Shown piece after piece: positions 1 to 8,819 of a stretch of 64,000 nucleotides of DNA. Under the pieces are notes generated by a model, which was given only the letters and a program-made list of their open reading frames with translations, had not been told where the DNA came from and searched no databases. The stretch lies in assembly GCA_000156115.1 (NCBI GenBank), contig DS995276.1, forward strand, positions 2,241,719-2,305,718. Reading direction: 5' to 3'. Source of the DNA: Rhodobacteraceae bacterium HTCC2083 (GTDB lineage: Bacteria; Pseudomonadota; Alphaproteobacteria; Rhodobacterales; Rhodobacteraceae). The translations under genes and the position numbers were made by a program. Position 1 is the first letter of the stretch. Each line of letters opens with the position of its first letter.

Positions 1-48
1 CCCACCTTTTTGCTGCACTCCAATTTCTAATTTTTTGGGATATCGCAC

Positions 49-678
49 ATGGCAGGCTCCGCAGCCGTCCTCGAAGATTCTAGCTTGCTCAGCAAGCTAG
101 ACCGCACGCTATTGCCGTTGGAAAGGTTCTGCGCGCTGCTCAGTGGCATAGCCGTTTTTTCCTTGATGTTTCTCGCGGTTTACTCTGTCACAGGGCGCAA
201 ATTTTTTTCCTCGCCTATGATGGGATATGTGGATTACATCGAAGCTGCGATGCCGATAATTGCGATCATGGGCGTGTCTTACGTGCAGCGTGATGGTACG
301 CATATTCGCATGGATATGTTGGTCTCCAAGCTCCGTGGCCGCGTGCTTTGGCTGTTTGAACTGATCTCTGTGCTGCTTATCCTCGTTCTAATCCTGTCCC
401 TCACTTGGGGCGCTTGGGATCACTTCGATCGATCTTTTGATTGCGCGCGTCCTTTGTGCAGCCGCGATAGCTCCATCGATGTGGGTATTCCGATTTGGCC
501 CTCTAAACTGGTCGTGCCTATTGCCTTTGGCGTGTTGGCCTTGCGGTTGATCTTGCAAGCGGTCGGCTTCGGGCGCGCATTCGTCTTGAACTTAGAAAAC
601 CCTGTAGCGGTGCCGTTGACACTTACAGTCGCAGAGCAAGCCGCGATTGAAGCAGCCTCCATGGAAGGGGCCGATTGA
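49..678 (+). CDS. TRAP transporter small permease subunit (DctQ family)
   Basis: Small integral-membrane subunit of a tripartite ATP-independent periplasmic transporter, which binds the large permease and helps couple sodium-driven solute uptake. The 209-residue product has four hydrophobic segments (about residues 30-50, 65-80, 100-120 and 150-175), the usual DctQ topology, and a cytoplasmic tail. It starts at the first ATG, with only a weak purine stretch (GGGATA) upstream. The stop overlaps the start of the DctM gene by one base (TGATG), so the two are translationally coupled. The periplasmic binding protein that would reveal the substrate is not in the window and probably lies just to the left; the extreme left end may be the tail of an intergenic region after it. 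Confidence 0.9.
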   Translation: MAGSAAVLEDSSLLSKLDRTLLPLERFCALLSGIAVFSLMFLAVYSVTGRKFFSSPMMGYVDYIEAAMPIIAIMGVSYVQRDGTHIRMDMLVSKLRGRVLWLFELISVLLILVLILSLTWGAWDHFDRSFDCARPLCSRDSSIDVGIPIWPSKLVVPIAFGVLALRLILQAVGFGRAFVLNLENPVAVPLTLTVAEQAAIEAASMEGAD

Positions 679-2075
679 TGGAACCAATTGAGATTGGCCT
701 ATGGGTCAGCGGTGGCATGTTGGTGTTTGTTCTGCTTGGCATGCGCGTGGCGTTCGCAGCAGGGCTAGCGGGGTTTGTAGGGCTGGTGTGGCTCCGCTGG
801 AATGGGTTTGACTATGACCCAGACCGCTTTTGGAAAGCCTTCCAGATCAGCGTGAAAATCGCAGGCCTGACGCCGCATTCTAAGGTGTCTGCGCAGGTTT
901 TGAGCTTGATTCCTGTGTTCATTTTGATCGGCTATCTGGCTTATCATGCTAAATTAACAGTGGCTCTGTTTGAAGCTGCAAAACGCTGGATCGCTTGGGT
1001 GCCGGGCGGGCTTGCGGTGTCGACTGTTTTCGCGACGGCGGGTTTCGCCGCGGTATCAGGCGCATCGGTTGCGACGGCAGCGGTGTTCGCGCGTATCGCG
1101 ATCCCCGAAATGCTCAAAGTGGGTTATAACAAAGCCTTTGCCGCTGGTGTTGTCGCAGCGGGCGGTACGCTTGCCTCGCTCATTCCGCCCTCTGCGATCC
1201 TCGTGATTTACGCGATTATCGTTGAGCAAGACGTGGGTAAACTTCTGCTCGCCGGCTTCATCCCAGGTGCGTTTTCCGCTCTGGTTTACGCAGCTCTGAT
1301 CATCGGTATGGCGATGACGTTCAAAAATATCGGCCCGCCTGTTTCGGGCTTCACATGGCGCGAGCGCTTTGAGTCTTTGCCGCCTGCCTTGCCAATTGTG
1401 GCAGTGGTCGTGATCATCATTTTCTTCGTCTATAACCCGTTTGGCGATGCTTGGGGCACGGCAACAGAAGGCGGTGCGATTGGTGCGTTCATCATATTTT
1501 GCATGGCGCTTTATCGCGGAATGCGCTGGGCGAAACTGAAAGAGGCGCTGCTGGAAACAGCAAAGCTAACAGTGATGATCTTTACGATCATCTGGGGTGT
1601 GCTGATTTATGTGCGTTTCTTGGGCTTTGCCAAGTTGCCGGATGCGTTTTCGGATTGGATCACCTCGCTGGATATGACCCCGCTCACGATTTTGATCTGC
1701 ATTTTGCTCGCATATGCGGTGCTTGGGATGTTCATGGATGCCATCGGTATGTTGCTGTTGACGCTGCCTGTGGTCTATCCCGCGGTGATGGCGCTGAATG
1801 GCGGTGAGTTGGTGAGCGCGGCGGACAGTGCGTTTGGCATGTCTGGGCCAATGTGTGCGATCTGGTTTGGGATATTGGTGGTCAAAATGGCGGAGTTCTG
1901 TTTGATCACACCACCTATCGGCCTCAACTGCTTTGTCGTGGCCGGCGTGCGAGACGATCTCACGGTGCAAGACGTGTTCAAAGGTGTGACGCCATTTTTC
2001 ATCGCAGATGGAGTGACGATCGCGCTGCTTGTCGCGTTTCCGGGCATTGTGCTTTGGTTGCCCTCGCTCGTGTAA
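678..2075 (+). CDS. TRAP transporter large permease subunit (DctM family)
   Basis: Large transport subunit of the TRAP system, with about a dozen membrane segments over 465 residues and family-typical stretches such as SGASVATAAVFARIAIPEM and ASLIPPSAILVIYAIIVEQ, the inverted-repeat core that binds sodium and substrate. I take the ATG at 678, which overlaps the DctQ stop, rather than the TTG one codon earlier. The length is slightly above the common ~430 residues. The substrate cannot be read from this subunit. The next gene (glycerol kinase) begins 54 bases downstream on the same strand, so glycerol or a related polyol is possible, but that is only positional inference. Confidence 0.93.
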   Translation: MEPIEIGLWVSGGMLVFVLLGMRVAFAAGLAGFVGLVWLRWNGFDYDPDRFWKAFQISVKIAGLTPHSKVSAQVLSLIPVFILIGYLAYHAKLTVALFEAAKRWIAWVPGGLAVSTVFATAGFAAVSGASVATAAVFARIAIPEMLKVGYNKAFAAGVVAAGGTLASLIPPSAILVIYAIIVEQDVGKLLLAGFIPGAFSALVYAALIIGMAMTFKNIGPPVSGFTWRERFESLPPALPIVAVVVIIIFFVYNPFGDAWGTATEGGAIGAFIIFCMALYRGMRWAKLKEALLETAKLTVMIFTIIWGVLIYVRFLGFAKLPDAFSDWITSLDMTPLTILICILLAYAVLGMFMDAIGMLLLTLPVVYPAVMALNGGELVSAADSAFGMSGPMCAIWFGILVVKMAEFCLITPPIGLNCFVVAGVRDDLTVQDVFKGVTPFFIADGVTIALLVAFPGIVLWLPSLV

Positions 2076-2129
2076 CCTTATGTGCTGCAGCACGTAAGGC
2101 TGTCGGATAAAAATCTAGGGAGATCCCTC

Positions 2130-3614
2130 ATGACCCACATTCTCGCCATTGACCAAGGTACCACTTCCACGCGCGCGATCCTTTTTGGCGCGGACATGGC
2201 ACCTGTCGCCTCTGCTCAAGAAGAGTTCAAACAGCACTTCCCGCAAAGCGGCTGGGTAGAACATGAGGCAAGTGATCTGTGGTCTACCACCGCCAGCACA
2301 TGTCGCGGGGCGATTGAAAAAGCGGGCATCTCCGCCAAAGATATCACCGCAATCGGTATCACCAATCAACGCGAAACTACGGTTATTTGGGATCGCAAAA
2401 CGGGCAAAGCCATCCATCGTGCGATTGTTTGGCAAGATCGCCGCACGTCCGAGCTGTGCCAAGCGCTCAAGGCCGCTGGTCACGAGGAAATGGTGACAGA
2501 GCGCACGGGTCTGCTGCTCGACCCCTATTTTAGTGCAACCAAACTCAAGTGGTTACTAGACAATGTAGACGGTGCACGCGCGCGCGCCGAAGCGGGTGAG
2601 CTAGCGTTTGGAACCATCGACAGCTGGGTCATCTGGAACCTAACAGGTGGCACCTCTCACGTCACCGACGCCACCAATGCCGCGCGCACTATGCTTTACG
2701 ATATCCGCAAAGGCCGTTGGTCTAAGACCATGTGCGATCTGCTCGATATCCCGATGAACATGCTCCCGGAGGTAAAGGACTCTGCCGCTGATTTCGGCGT
2801 GACGCGCGCCGATCTGTTTGGCCGCGAAATCCCGATCCTTGGCGTCGCTGGTGATCAGCAAGCGGCCACAGTTGGGCAAGCCTGTTTTGAGCCAGGCATG
2901 CTCAAATCTACTTACGGCACCGGCTGTTTTGCGCTTTTGAACACGGGTGATACGCCTGTCACATCGAAAAACCGTTTACTCACGACAATTGCCTATCAGC
3001 TTGATGGCAAACCCACATACGCGCTCGAGGGCTCGATCTTTGTGGCGGGCGCTGTCGTGCAATGGCTGCGCGATGGGCTCAAGATTATTCGGGATGCGAA
3101 GGAAACTCAGCCGCTCGCCGACAATGCTGACAAAGGCCAAGATGTTGTGCTTGTACCCGCGTTCACAGGTCTTGGCGCGCCCTACTGGAACGCGGAGTGT
3201 CGCGGGGCTGTTTATGGGCTGACGCGCGGCACGGGGCCTGAGGAAATGGCGAAAGCGGCACTTGAGAGCGTTGGTTTTCAAACGCGCGATTTGCTGGAAG
3301 CGATGCATGCGGATTGGCCAAATGCTGAGGAGGCTGCCTTGCGCGTCGACGGTGGGATGAGCGCGTCTGATTGGGCGATGCAATTCTTGTCTGACATTCT
3401 TGGCGCGCCTGTAGATCGGCCCGAAGTGTTAGAGACAACAGCGCTTGGCGCGGCATGGCTAGCAGGGCAGCGCGCGGGGGTATATCCTGCCATGGATGAG
3501 TTCGCGGCGACATGGGCCTTAGAACGCAAGTTTGAGCCGACATTGGACGAGGCCTTACGCACACAGCGCTACGCACGATGGGGTCGGGCCGTGCAAGCAA
3601 CCTTGTCGGTGTGA
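2130..3614 (+). CDS. glpK: glycerol kinase
   Basis: Phosphorylates glycerol to sn-glycerol 3-phosphate with ATP in the cytoplasm. The 494-residue protein has the FGGY-kinase architecture: the N-terminal phosphate-binding segment [11 protein letters not shown], the substrate-binding [17 protein letters not shown] region near residue 75-95, and the C-terminal ATPase half with [11 protein letters not shown] and [12 protein letters not shown]. The start is the ATG at 2130, preceded by AGGGAG at 2117-2122; an upstream in-frame TTG has no such site. Length matches the family (about 495-505). No glpD, glpR or glpF neighbours are visible; the gene sits behind the TRAP permease, with which it may be co-transcribed. 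Confidence 0.95.
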   Translation: MTHILAIDQGTTSTRAILFGADMAPVASAQEEFKQHFPQSGWVEHEASDLWSTTASTCRGAIEKAGISAKDITAIGITNQRETTVIWDRKTGKAIHRAIVWQDRRTSELCQALKAAGHEEMVTERTGLLLDPYFSATKLKWLLDNVDGARARAEAGELAFGTIDSWVIWNLTGGTSHVTDATNAARTMLYDIRKGRWSKTMCDLLDIPMNMLPEVKDSAADFGVTRADLFGREIPILGVAGDQQAATVGQACFEPGMLKSTYGTGCFALLNTGDTPVTSKNRLLTTIAYQLDGKPTYALEGSIFVAGAVVQWLRDGLKIIRDAKETQPLADNADKGQDVVLVPAFTGLGAPYWNAECRGAVYGLTRGTGPEEMAKAALESVGFQTRDLLEAMHADWPNAEEAALRVDGGMSASDWAMQFLSDILGAPVDRPEVLETTALGAAWLAGQRAGVYPAMDEFAATWALERKFEPTLDEALRTQRYARWGRAVQATLSV

Positions 3615-3655
3615 GCGAAGCAGGGTAGGCAGCGTACAAACTCTGGGGAGTCATT

Positions 3656-4453
3656 GTGAAACAATATCATCAAGCTTTGCGCGACGTGCTGGAGCAGGGC
3701 GTGCAATCGACAGATCGCACAGGAACCGGCACGACCTCGCACTTTGGCCTGCAATGCCGCTACCCGATGGCGGATGGGTTTCCGCTGGTTACGACCAAGA
3801 AACTTCACCTTAAATCCATTATTCACGAGCTTTTGTGGTTCCTCGCAGGGGACACGAATATCAAATACCTTAAGGACAATGGTGTCTCGATCTGGGATGA
3901 GTGGGCCGATGAGAACGGCGATCTTGGCCCCGTCTACGGCTCGCAGTGGCGCCGTTGGCCAAGCGGCACTGACATGGGGCCAATTGATCAGATCACTGAC
4001 CTTGTTGAAGCGATCAAAAAGACGCCTGATAGCCGCCGCCTGATCGTATCTGCGTGGAACCCGGCGGAAGTGCCCGACATGGCGCTGCCGCCCTGTCACA
4101 CGCTTTGGCAAGTACGCATCGCGGGGGGCAAGCTGCATTTGCAGCTTTACCAGCGCTCTGCGGATATGTTCCTTGGTGTGCCATTCAACATCGCCTCTTA
4201 CGCTCTTTTGCTGCATATGTTGGCGCATGTGACGGGGCATGAGCCGGGCGATTTCATCCATTCGATCGGCGATGCCCATATCTATTCCAATCATATGGAG
4301 CAGGTGCAAACGCAACTCGCGCGCAGCCCCAAAGCGTTGTCTCAGTTGAAGATCAAGCGGCAGGTTAGCTCGCTTTTCGATTTCACTTATGACGATTTTG
4401 AAATCATAGGCTACGACCCTGATGCGGGCATCAAAGCTCCAGTGGCGGTGTAA
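3656..4453 (+). CDS. thyA: thymidylate synthase
   Basis: Makes dTMP from dUMP using methylene-tetrahydrofolate. The 265-residue protein is colinear with the E. coli enzyme: DRTGTGT near the N-terminus binds the dUMP phosphate, the nucleophilic cysteine is Cys147 in PPCHTL, and the [20 protein letters not shown] block follows. The start codon is GTG, with GGGGAG at 3645-3650 five bases upstream; no in-frame ATG competes. folA follows after three bases, the classical thyA-folA pair, so the dihydrofolate that ThyA produces is recycled by the next enzyme in the same transcript. Confidence 0.97.
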   Translation: MKQYHQALRDVLEQGVQSTDRTGTGTTSHFGLQCRYPMADGFPLVTTKKLHLKSIIHELLWFLAGDTNIKYLKDNGVSIWDEWADENGDLGPVYGSQWRRWPSGTDMGPIDQITDLVEAIKKTPDSRRLIVSAWNPAEVPDMALPPCHTLWQVRIAGGKLHLQLYQRSADMFLGVPFNIASYALLLHMLAHVTGHEPGDFIHSIGDAHIYSNHMEQVQTQLARSPKALSQLKIKRQVSSLFDFTYDDFEIIGYDPDAGIKAPVAV

Positions 4454-4456
4454 CCT

Positions 4457-4933
4457 ATGATCTCCTTAATTGTTGGACGCGACAAGAGTGGTGCCATTGG
4501 TAAAGGAAATGATATCCCGTGGTACGCGCCTGAAGATATGCAATTTTTCAAACGTGAAACGCTAGGCGGCGCGATTATCATGGGACGCAATACCTGGGAC
4601 AGTCTGCCGTTCAAGCCTTTGAAAGATCGTCTCAATATAGTTGTGACGTCGCAAGGTTGCGCGGCCGAGCTGACTTGCAAAAGCATTTCAGAGGCAATTG
4701 ATCTTGCGTTCTCTAGAGGATTTCGACGGATCTACGGGATCGGCGGTGCGGGTATCTACCGCGAGATGATCGAGCTTGCTGATCGGCTTTTGATCACCGA
4801 AGTCGATCTTGAAGTTAGCGACGCGGACGTCTTTTTTCCCGAGGTTCCAGCCGAAAATTGGCAAATCATTGGAGAAACGCGCTTGCGTGAAGAAGCACCG
4901 GCTTGCTCAGTTTTTGAGTATTTGCGCCTTTGA
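4457..4933 (+). CDS. folA: dihydrofolate reductase
   Basis: Reduces dihydrofolate to tetrahydrofolate with NADPH. The 158 residues show the DHFR signature: VGRDKSGAIGKGNDIPWYAPEDMQFFK at the N-terminus with the substrate-binding acidic residue, GGAIIMGRNTWDSLP for NADPH, and IYGIGGAGIYREMI near residue 95. It starts three bases after the thyA stop and is almost certainly co-transcribed. The protein is of normal length. No terminator is evident in the 160 bases that follow. Confidence 0.96.
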   Translation: MISLIVGRDKSGAIGKGNDIPWYAPEDMQFFKRETLGGAIIMGRNTWDSLPFKPLKDRLNIVVTSQGCAAELTCKSISEAIDLAFSRGFRRIYGIGGAGIYREMIELADRLLITEVDLEVSDADVFFPEVPAENWQIIGETRLREEAPACSVFEYLRL

Positions 4934-5099
4934 ACCAGCCCGCATTCGCGCATTTTTTGGCAAAAGAATCACAGGTTTGCACACGATTGCTGTCTTTTGG
5001 ACTTAGACGCATCTGCTCAAATTGACCTAATTTCGCCGTATGTTACCCCTAGATCATACAAAAAGATGATCTTGAGCAGTAGTCGAAAAGTGCAGTTCC

Positions 5100-5402
5100 A
5101 TGTTTTCAAAAGTTTTCTCAGTCGCCATCGCTGCGACGATCGTAACCGCATCCCAAGCCTTCGCGTGGGGCGACATGTATATGGGGGACGGCACGCATAA
5201 CCTTAATAGCGTGGTCCCAATAGCGTATTACGGACCGAACTATTGCCTGACCGGACTGCAACCTTTTGTGTTGGGGGGGGTATTTGTTGCGGTACGGCCG
5301 CAGGTGGTTAAACGCCCAAGAAAAAGTCGCAATCGCGCTAACTGCAAAGCGCGATCCGAAGTAACAAAGCCCAGCGACGCCGCTGGGCTTTTTTTGTCCT
5401 AG
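5100..5402 (+). CDS. small secreted hypothetical protein, reading frame uncertain after a G8 tract
   Basis: The first ~58 codons look like a genuine small exported protein: a signal peptide (residues 1-22, cleavage likely after AQAFA-type sequence) followed by a short Gly/Tyr-rich stretch. I recognise no family. As read, the frame crosses a run of eight G at 5273-5280 and then continues through a rho-independent terminator (5368-5396), which a real gene would not normally do. With seven G the frame would stop at 5362-5364, just before the terminator; with nine (or six) G it would stop at 5309-5311, ending in a CCGTAAGG-type tail. So the C-terminus is uncertain: sequencing error, phase variation or decay are all possible. 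No clear ribosome-binding site is seen. Confidence 0.4.
   Translation: MFSKVFSVAIAATIVTASQAFAWGDMYMGDGTHNLNSVVPIAYYGPNYCLTGLQPFVLGGVFVAVRPQVVKRPRKSRNRANCKARSEVTKPSDAAGLFLS
5368..5396 (+). terminator. rho-independent terminator
   Basis: A perfect 9-bp stem (AGCCCAGCG at 5368-5376 with CGCTGGGCT at 5381-5389), a 4-base loop and a T7 tract. It ends the small secreted-protein transcript and may also act on the convergent cold-shock gene, whose stop lies three bases away. Confidence 0.85.
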
Positions 5403-5605
5403 AGCAGCGCTAAGTTTGCGGCCATTTGGCGGCCATCACGCCCGTCTTCCAGCTCAAAAGAAATCTTTTGATTGTCTGCCAACCCGGTCAAACCCGAACG
5501 CTCGACGGCTGAAATATGTACAAAAACATCATTGCCTCCGCCTTCCGGCTCGATAAAGCCGAACCCTTTAGTTGTATTGAACCACTTGACGGTGCCATTG
5601 GGCAT
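5399..5605 (-). CDS. cold-shock domain protein (CspA family)
   Basis: A 68-residue single-stranded nucleic-acid-binding OB-fold protein acting as an RNA chaperone. It has both RNP motifs: GTVKWFNTTKGFGFIEPEG (RNP1 region, residues 4-22) and DVFVHISAVERSG (RNP2 region). Start is ATG at 5605 with an AGGAGAT-type ribosome-binding site just upstream on the minus strand. Length matches the family. Its terminator is shared with the convergent gene. Confidence 0.95.
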   Translation of the reverse strand: MPNGTVKWFNTTKGFGFIEPEGGGNDVFVHISAVERSGLTGLADNQKISFELEDGRDGRQMAANLALL

Positions 5606-5739
5606 GACTGTATCTCCTTATTAACTTTGATGTCTGTCAGCTTAGCGTGATTTTGAGAAAATCAAGAATTTCCATGTGTGATCGCGTTGACATTTTCGTT
5701 ATTTTGCCCAGTTTTGCTCGGTGAAAAGAGGACCTGACT

Positions 5740-6054
5740 ATGAAAATTTACGGACTCAAGAATTGCGATACGTGTCGTAAGGCTTTGAAGGTTTTTCCAA
5801 AAGCGGACTTCATTGATGTACGTGTTGACGGTGTTTCATCAGACCTCCTGCAAGATGCAGAAAAAAGGTTTGGATCTGCGATTGTTAATTCTCGTTCAAA
5901 CACGTGGCGGGGGTTAGATGACACGGCGCGTGCACGACCTGCGCTTGAGTTGTTGAAGGCTTACCCAACATTGATGAAGCGGCCGCTCATTGAGATGGAC
6001 GGCACGCTTTATTTGGGCTGGACGAAAGAGCTGCAGGCCGCCTTAGGTGTCTGA
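5740..6054 (+). CDS. ArsC/Spx-family thioredoxin-fold protein
   Basis: The 104 residues form the ArsC-like variant of the thioredoxin fold, with the redox motif NCDTCRK near residue 8 and the C-terminal MKRPLIE block typical of the family. In true arsenate reductases the first Cys carries the reaction and three Arg residues bind arsenate; here the family resembles the YffB/Spx-like group of unknown physiological substrate, so arsenate reduction should not be assumed. A modest purine-rich site (AAGAGG) precedes the ATG. It converges with, and overlaps by 12 bases, the DoxX gene on the other strand. Confidence 0.88.
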   Translation: MKIYGLKNCDTCRKALKVFPKADFIDVRVDGVSSDLLQDAEKRFGSAIVNSRSNTWRGLDDTARARPALELLKAYPTLMKRPLIEMDGTLYLGWTKELQAALGV

Positions 6055-6594
6055 TTTGTTCAGAAGTTTGTCGAGCGACAGCCAACCCGCGCCTTTAAAG
6101 ATGATGGTCGACAGGGTAAGAACCCAGAACATACGTTGATCCAGAATGATGCCATCAGGGATACGATCGAACCATGCGCCCAGCACGGCTTTGTCGTCCC
6201 ATGCGCCGTGGCCGATCAGGTCCGTCAGGCTTTGCACGACAATAAAGCCGATCATACCAATTGAAGCCAAGCGCGCGAACAGGCCGATGATGATCAATGC
6301 AGGAAGCACGAATTCTGCAACCGTTCCGCCGGTCACGACGGCCCAATGAAAAACCCCAAGTTGGCTGGTGTCATAGCTTGCCGCTTCCATCGCACGCGGA
6401 AAAATCTGCGCATAGGCTCCGAGCGAAGGTTGAAAGATCCCTAAGATGCCGTCGCCAAGCTTTGTGAGGCCAGAATTGAAGAAATAGAGTGCAAGCGAAG
6501 CGGCAAAAGCAAAGCGCGCCGCAAATGGTAGGGCGTTGTCACCGTTGCCGAGAGAGGCAAGAAGGCGGTCTTGGAGGGCTATGAGGCTGCGCAT
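6043..6594 (-). CDS. DoxX-family membrane protein of the bufferin operon
   Basis: A 183-residue inner-membrane protein with four predicted hydrophobic helices (about residues 25-45, 70-95, 100-125 and 150-170), matching DoxX. It is the last gene of the minus-strand bufA-bufB-bufC-doxX series, starting 31 bases after the bufC stop. In Caulobacter and relatives a DoxX protein is part of the corresponding metal-responsive (gig/buf) operon, so a role in membrane-level redox or metal homeostasis linked to bufferin is likely, but its biochemical activity is not established. Confidence 0.88.
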   Translation of the reverse strand: MRSLIALQDRLLASLGNGDNALPFAARFAFAASLALYFFNSGLTKLGDGILGIFQPSLGAYAQIFPRAMEAASYDTSQLGVFHWAVVTGGTVAEFVLPALIIIGLFARLASIGMIGFIVVQSLTDLIGHGAWDDKAVLGAWFDRIPDGIILDQRMFWVLTLSTIIFKGAGWLSLDKLLNKSDT

Positions 6595-6624
6595 CTGGCA
6601 TTCCTTGTGATCTTGAAGAATGGG

Positions 6625-7380
6625 TTAATCGTCGAGTGTGAGCGAGACCAGCGCACCAGTTTGTAAAAGCAGTCCAAGCAGGGCAGAGAAGTCAAAGTCT
6701 CGGGTTGCTTGCTCAACTGTTTCAAGTGCTTCGCCCAAGGGCGCGCCCGTTTGCAAAAGACTGATCAAATCTGCATTGCCAGTCGAGAGCACGTGCATTG
6801 CTGGATCAAACTCTCGTCTTGTGATCAAAACATCCTGCGCATCGCCATTTGGCTGCGGCGCGCCTTCGGTCATATTGAAGTGCCAAATATCTAGAATGGG
6901 CCAGGGAGAGCGGATGATCCGCATCGCAGGGGCGAAAGTTGCTTTGGTTTTGGCGAGCTGATCAGGCGGGAGCGTCGCAAAAATGCAAGGATCGATCGAG
7001 CGTGCATCGACGGAATGGTAGCACTGACGTTGCGCCAACTCCAAACGCGCGACATCTGCGAGATAGCCCACATGTGCCAATGGCGCGAACCCCTCAAGAA
7101 ACGCAGGGAATTCGGCACCATAGAGCATCATACGCGGATCGTTTGGCGGATGCTGGCGCACATAGAGCCCCGCGAGGGAGCCGAAGTTCTGCATGCCAAT
7201 CAATTTTTCGATGACTGGAAAGCTTTCGGAAAGGGTCTGTTTGAGACTGACAATGACGTTGTTGCGATACACGTTGAAACGCTTGCCCGCTGGTTGGTTT
7301 TCACCGTCCTTCAGGCTGTCTGGGACCGCTAATTCAGGATCAAATAGCGCGGCGCGAAATTCGCTTTGGGTCGTGAACAT
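6625..7380 (-). CDS. bufC: bufferin maturation partner protein BufC (DUF2063)
   Basis: A 251-residue protein with the DUF2063/HvfC-BufC N-terminal domain (FRAALFDPELAVPDSL and FNVYRNNVIVSLKQTL within the first 65 residues), which presents the precursor peptide to the DUF692 enzyme. The start is the ATG at 7380, whose A is shared with the bufB TAA stop (TAATG), giving tight translational coupling; a longer upstream reading frame overlaps bufB and is unlikely. Function is inferred from the bufferin operons of other proteobacteria; nothing in the sequence is abnormal. Confidence 0.88.
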   Translation of the reverse strand: MFTTQSEFRAALFDPELAVPDSLKDGENQPAGKRFNVYRNNVIVSLKQTLSESFPVIEKLIGMQNFGSLAGLYVRQHPPNDPRMMLYGAEFPAFLEGFAPLAHVGYLADVARLELAQRQCYHSVDARSIDPCIFATLPPDQLAKTKATFAPAMRIIRSPWPILDIWHFNMTEGAPQPNGDAQDVLITRREFDPAMHVLSTGNADLISLLQTGAPLGEALETVEQATRDFDFSALLGLLLQTGALVSLTLDD

Positions 7381-8234
7381 TAGAACAAGACAGGAGCAAG
7401 TGCGCGCGCGCCACGCTGGGCCTCTTCTGCAAGAACGGGCCACTCCGGGACGTCCGTGTCCCACTCAATCAACAAAGGCTTGGGGCCAGAGCGTTCAAGC
7501 GTGTAGTCGAGCAGCGCCCAAACAGGATCCGCAATTTCAGCGCCATGGCCGTCGATCAACAGAGGTGCGCCGTGATCGTCTTCTTCTTCGTCATGTCCGC
7601 CCAGATGGATTTCACCAACCTTATCATGGGGGAAGTCATCAATGTAGCCGCGGGCATCTAACTTAAGGTTGGTGGCTGAGACGAACACATTGTTCACATC
7701 AAGCAAAAGGCCACAGCCCGTCCGCTGGGCAATCTCGCGCAGGAATTCGGTTTCGCTCATCGTGCTTTCACTGAAAGCTAAATAACTGGAGGGGTTTTCA
7801 AGCAGCATTTTACGGCCAAGCACATCCTGCACTTGATCAATATGATCCGCGACGCGGATCACTGTGTCTTGTGTGTAGGCCAGGGGAAGCAGGTCGTTGA
7901 GGAACGCACTTTCATGCGAGGACCACGCGAGGTGCTCGGAAAAGCTAGCAGGGTTCAGCCAATCGCACAGCGTTTTCAGCCGCGCGAGGTGGTCGCAATC
8001 AAGAGGGCCTTCGCCGCCAATGCTCAGGCCAACACCGTGAACAGAAATGGGGAAGCGTTCGGCGAGATGGCGTAATTGCGCGAGCGGTCTGCCGCCAAGA
8101 CCCATGTAGTTTTCGGCATGAATTTCCAGCCATTCAACGGGTGCAGGCGAGTCTAGAATTTCTGCGAAGTGTTGAGGTTTGTAGCCAACACCTGGTGCAT
8201 TTGGCAGATCAGAACGATGCGTTGCGTCAAGCAT
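7380..8234 (-). CDS. bufB: MNIO-family bufferin maturase BufB (DUF692)
   Basis: A 284-residue multinuclear non-heme iron-dependent oxidative enzyme with a TIM-barrel fold. Metal ligands expected of the family are visible: HAENYMGLGG near residue 39, HGVGLSIGG, SEHLAWSS, LLLDVNNVFVSATN and GEIHLGGHDE, ending with LLIEWDTDVPEW. These enzymes convert cysteines of the precursor to heterocycles, here presumably on BufA. It starts 57 bases downstream of bufA, beyond a hairpin, and overlaps bufC by one base. Length is typical. Confidence 0.93.
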   Translation of the reverse strand: MLDATHRSDLPNAPGVGYKPQHFAEILDSPAPVEWLEIHAENYMGLGGRPLAQLRHLAERFPISVHGVGLSIGGEGPLDCDHLARLKTLCDWLNPASFSEHLAWSSHESAFLNDLLPLAYTQDTVIRVADHIDQVQDVLGRKMLLENPSSYLAFSESTMSETEFLREIAQRTGCGLLLDVNNVFVSATNLKLDARGYIDDFPHDKVGEIHLGGHDEEEDDHGAPLLIDGHGAEIADPVWALLDYTLERSGPKPLLIEWDTDVPEWPVLAEEAQRGARALAPVLF

Positions 8235-8254
8235 GAGGGTGGTCCTTCAAAAGA

Positions 8255-8279
8255 TAGGGTGCGCGTTACACGCACCCTA
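8255..8279 (-). terminator. bufA-bufB intergenic hairpin, probable attenuator
   Basis: A perfect 9-bp inverted repeat (TAGGGTGCG at 8255-8263, CGCACCCTA at 8271-8279) with a 7-base loop lies between the precursor and the maturase gene. On the minus strand it is followed by TCTTTTG, a weak T-tract. It could allow partial termination or protect the bufA mRNA, so that the peptide is made in excess of its enzymes. This effect is inference. Confidence 0.6.
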
Positions 8280-8291
8280 ATTGATTGTAGC

Positions 8292-8582
8292 TTACGCTGG
8301 GAGGTCGCGCTTGAGTTCTTTCAAAGACCCCATGCGATCACCTGGAACGTCCATTGTTTCGCATGTGCCTGCGTCAACAAGTGTCCATGCGTTGCCTTGG
8401 TAATCCACTGTGGATGTACCGGCGCATGTTGTGCCAGCACCGGCTGCGCAATCGTTCTTACCTGCCATGGACACGCCGTAGCACTTTTCTTTGTCCATTG
8501 CGGAGGCTGTTGTTGCTGTTTGCGCTGTGAAAGAAGCTGCGACTGCGCCTGCAACGGCAAGAGTTTTAAGAGTGTTAGACAT
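8292..8582 (-). CDS. bufA: bufferin precursor peptide BufA (DUF2282)
   Basis: A 96-residue exported ribosomally made, post-translationally modified peptide. It begins with a signal peptide (about residues 1-28, ending TTASA) and has four core cysteines in KCYG, KNDC, TTC and GTC contexts, matching the class-1 bufferin pattern [15 protein letters not shown]. In other bacteria the maturase converts central cysteines to thiooxazole groups and the product chelates copper in the periplasm. An AAGGAA site precedes the ATG. Operon order precursor-maturase-partner-DoxX is the standard one. No ECF sigma factor gene is next to it. Confidence 0.9.
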   Translation of the reverse strand: MSNTLKTLAVAGAVAASFTAQTATTASAMDKEKCYGVSMAGKNDCAAGAGTTCAGTSTVDYQGNAWTLVDAGTCETMDVPGDRMGSLKELKRDLPA

Positions 8583-8744
8583 GGGGTATTCCTTTAGTTG
8601 AATTATTAGTTGTGAGCAGTGCGCCGATATTGGCGACTGAGATCAACTTAGCCTTTGAGCCTTAACAAACGCCATTCACGGGACCGTGTGTCACGGATGC
8701 GTCAGCGCAAAAGAGGGGTCCGTGAAGTGGGCTGCGACAAAAAG

Positions 8745-8784
8745 GCCTTATAAAACAAGAAAGGCCCACCTGCTGAGGTGGGCC
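8745..8784 (-). terminator. rho-independent terminator of thrS
   Basis: A perfect 9-bp stem (GGCCCACCT at 8763-8771, AGGTGGGCC at 8776-8784) with loop GCTG. On the minus strand it is followed by TTTCTTGTTTT. It sits 36 bases after the thrS stop. Confidence 0.85.
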
Positions 8785-8819
8785 ATGTTGCAATGCGTTT
8801 ATGCATCTTGCGCGAAGTA

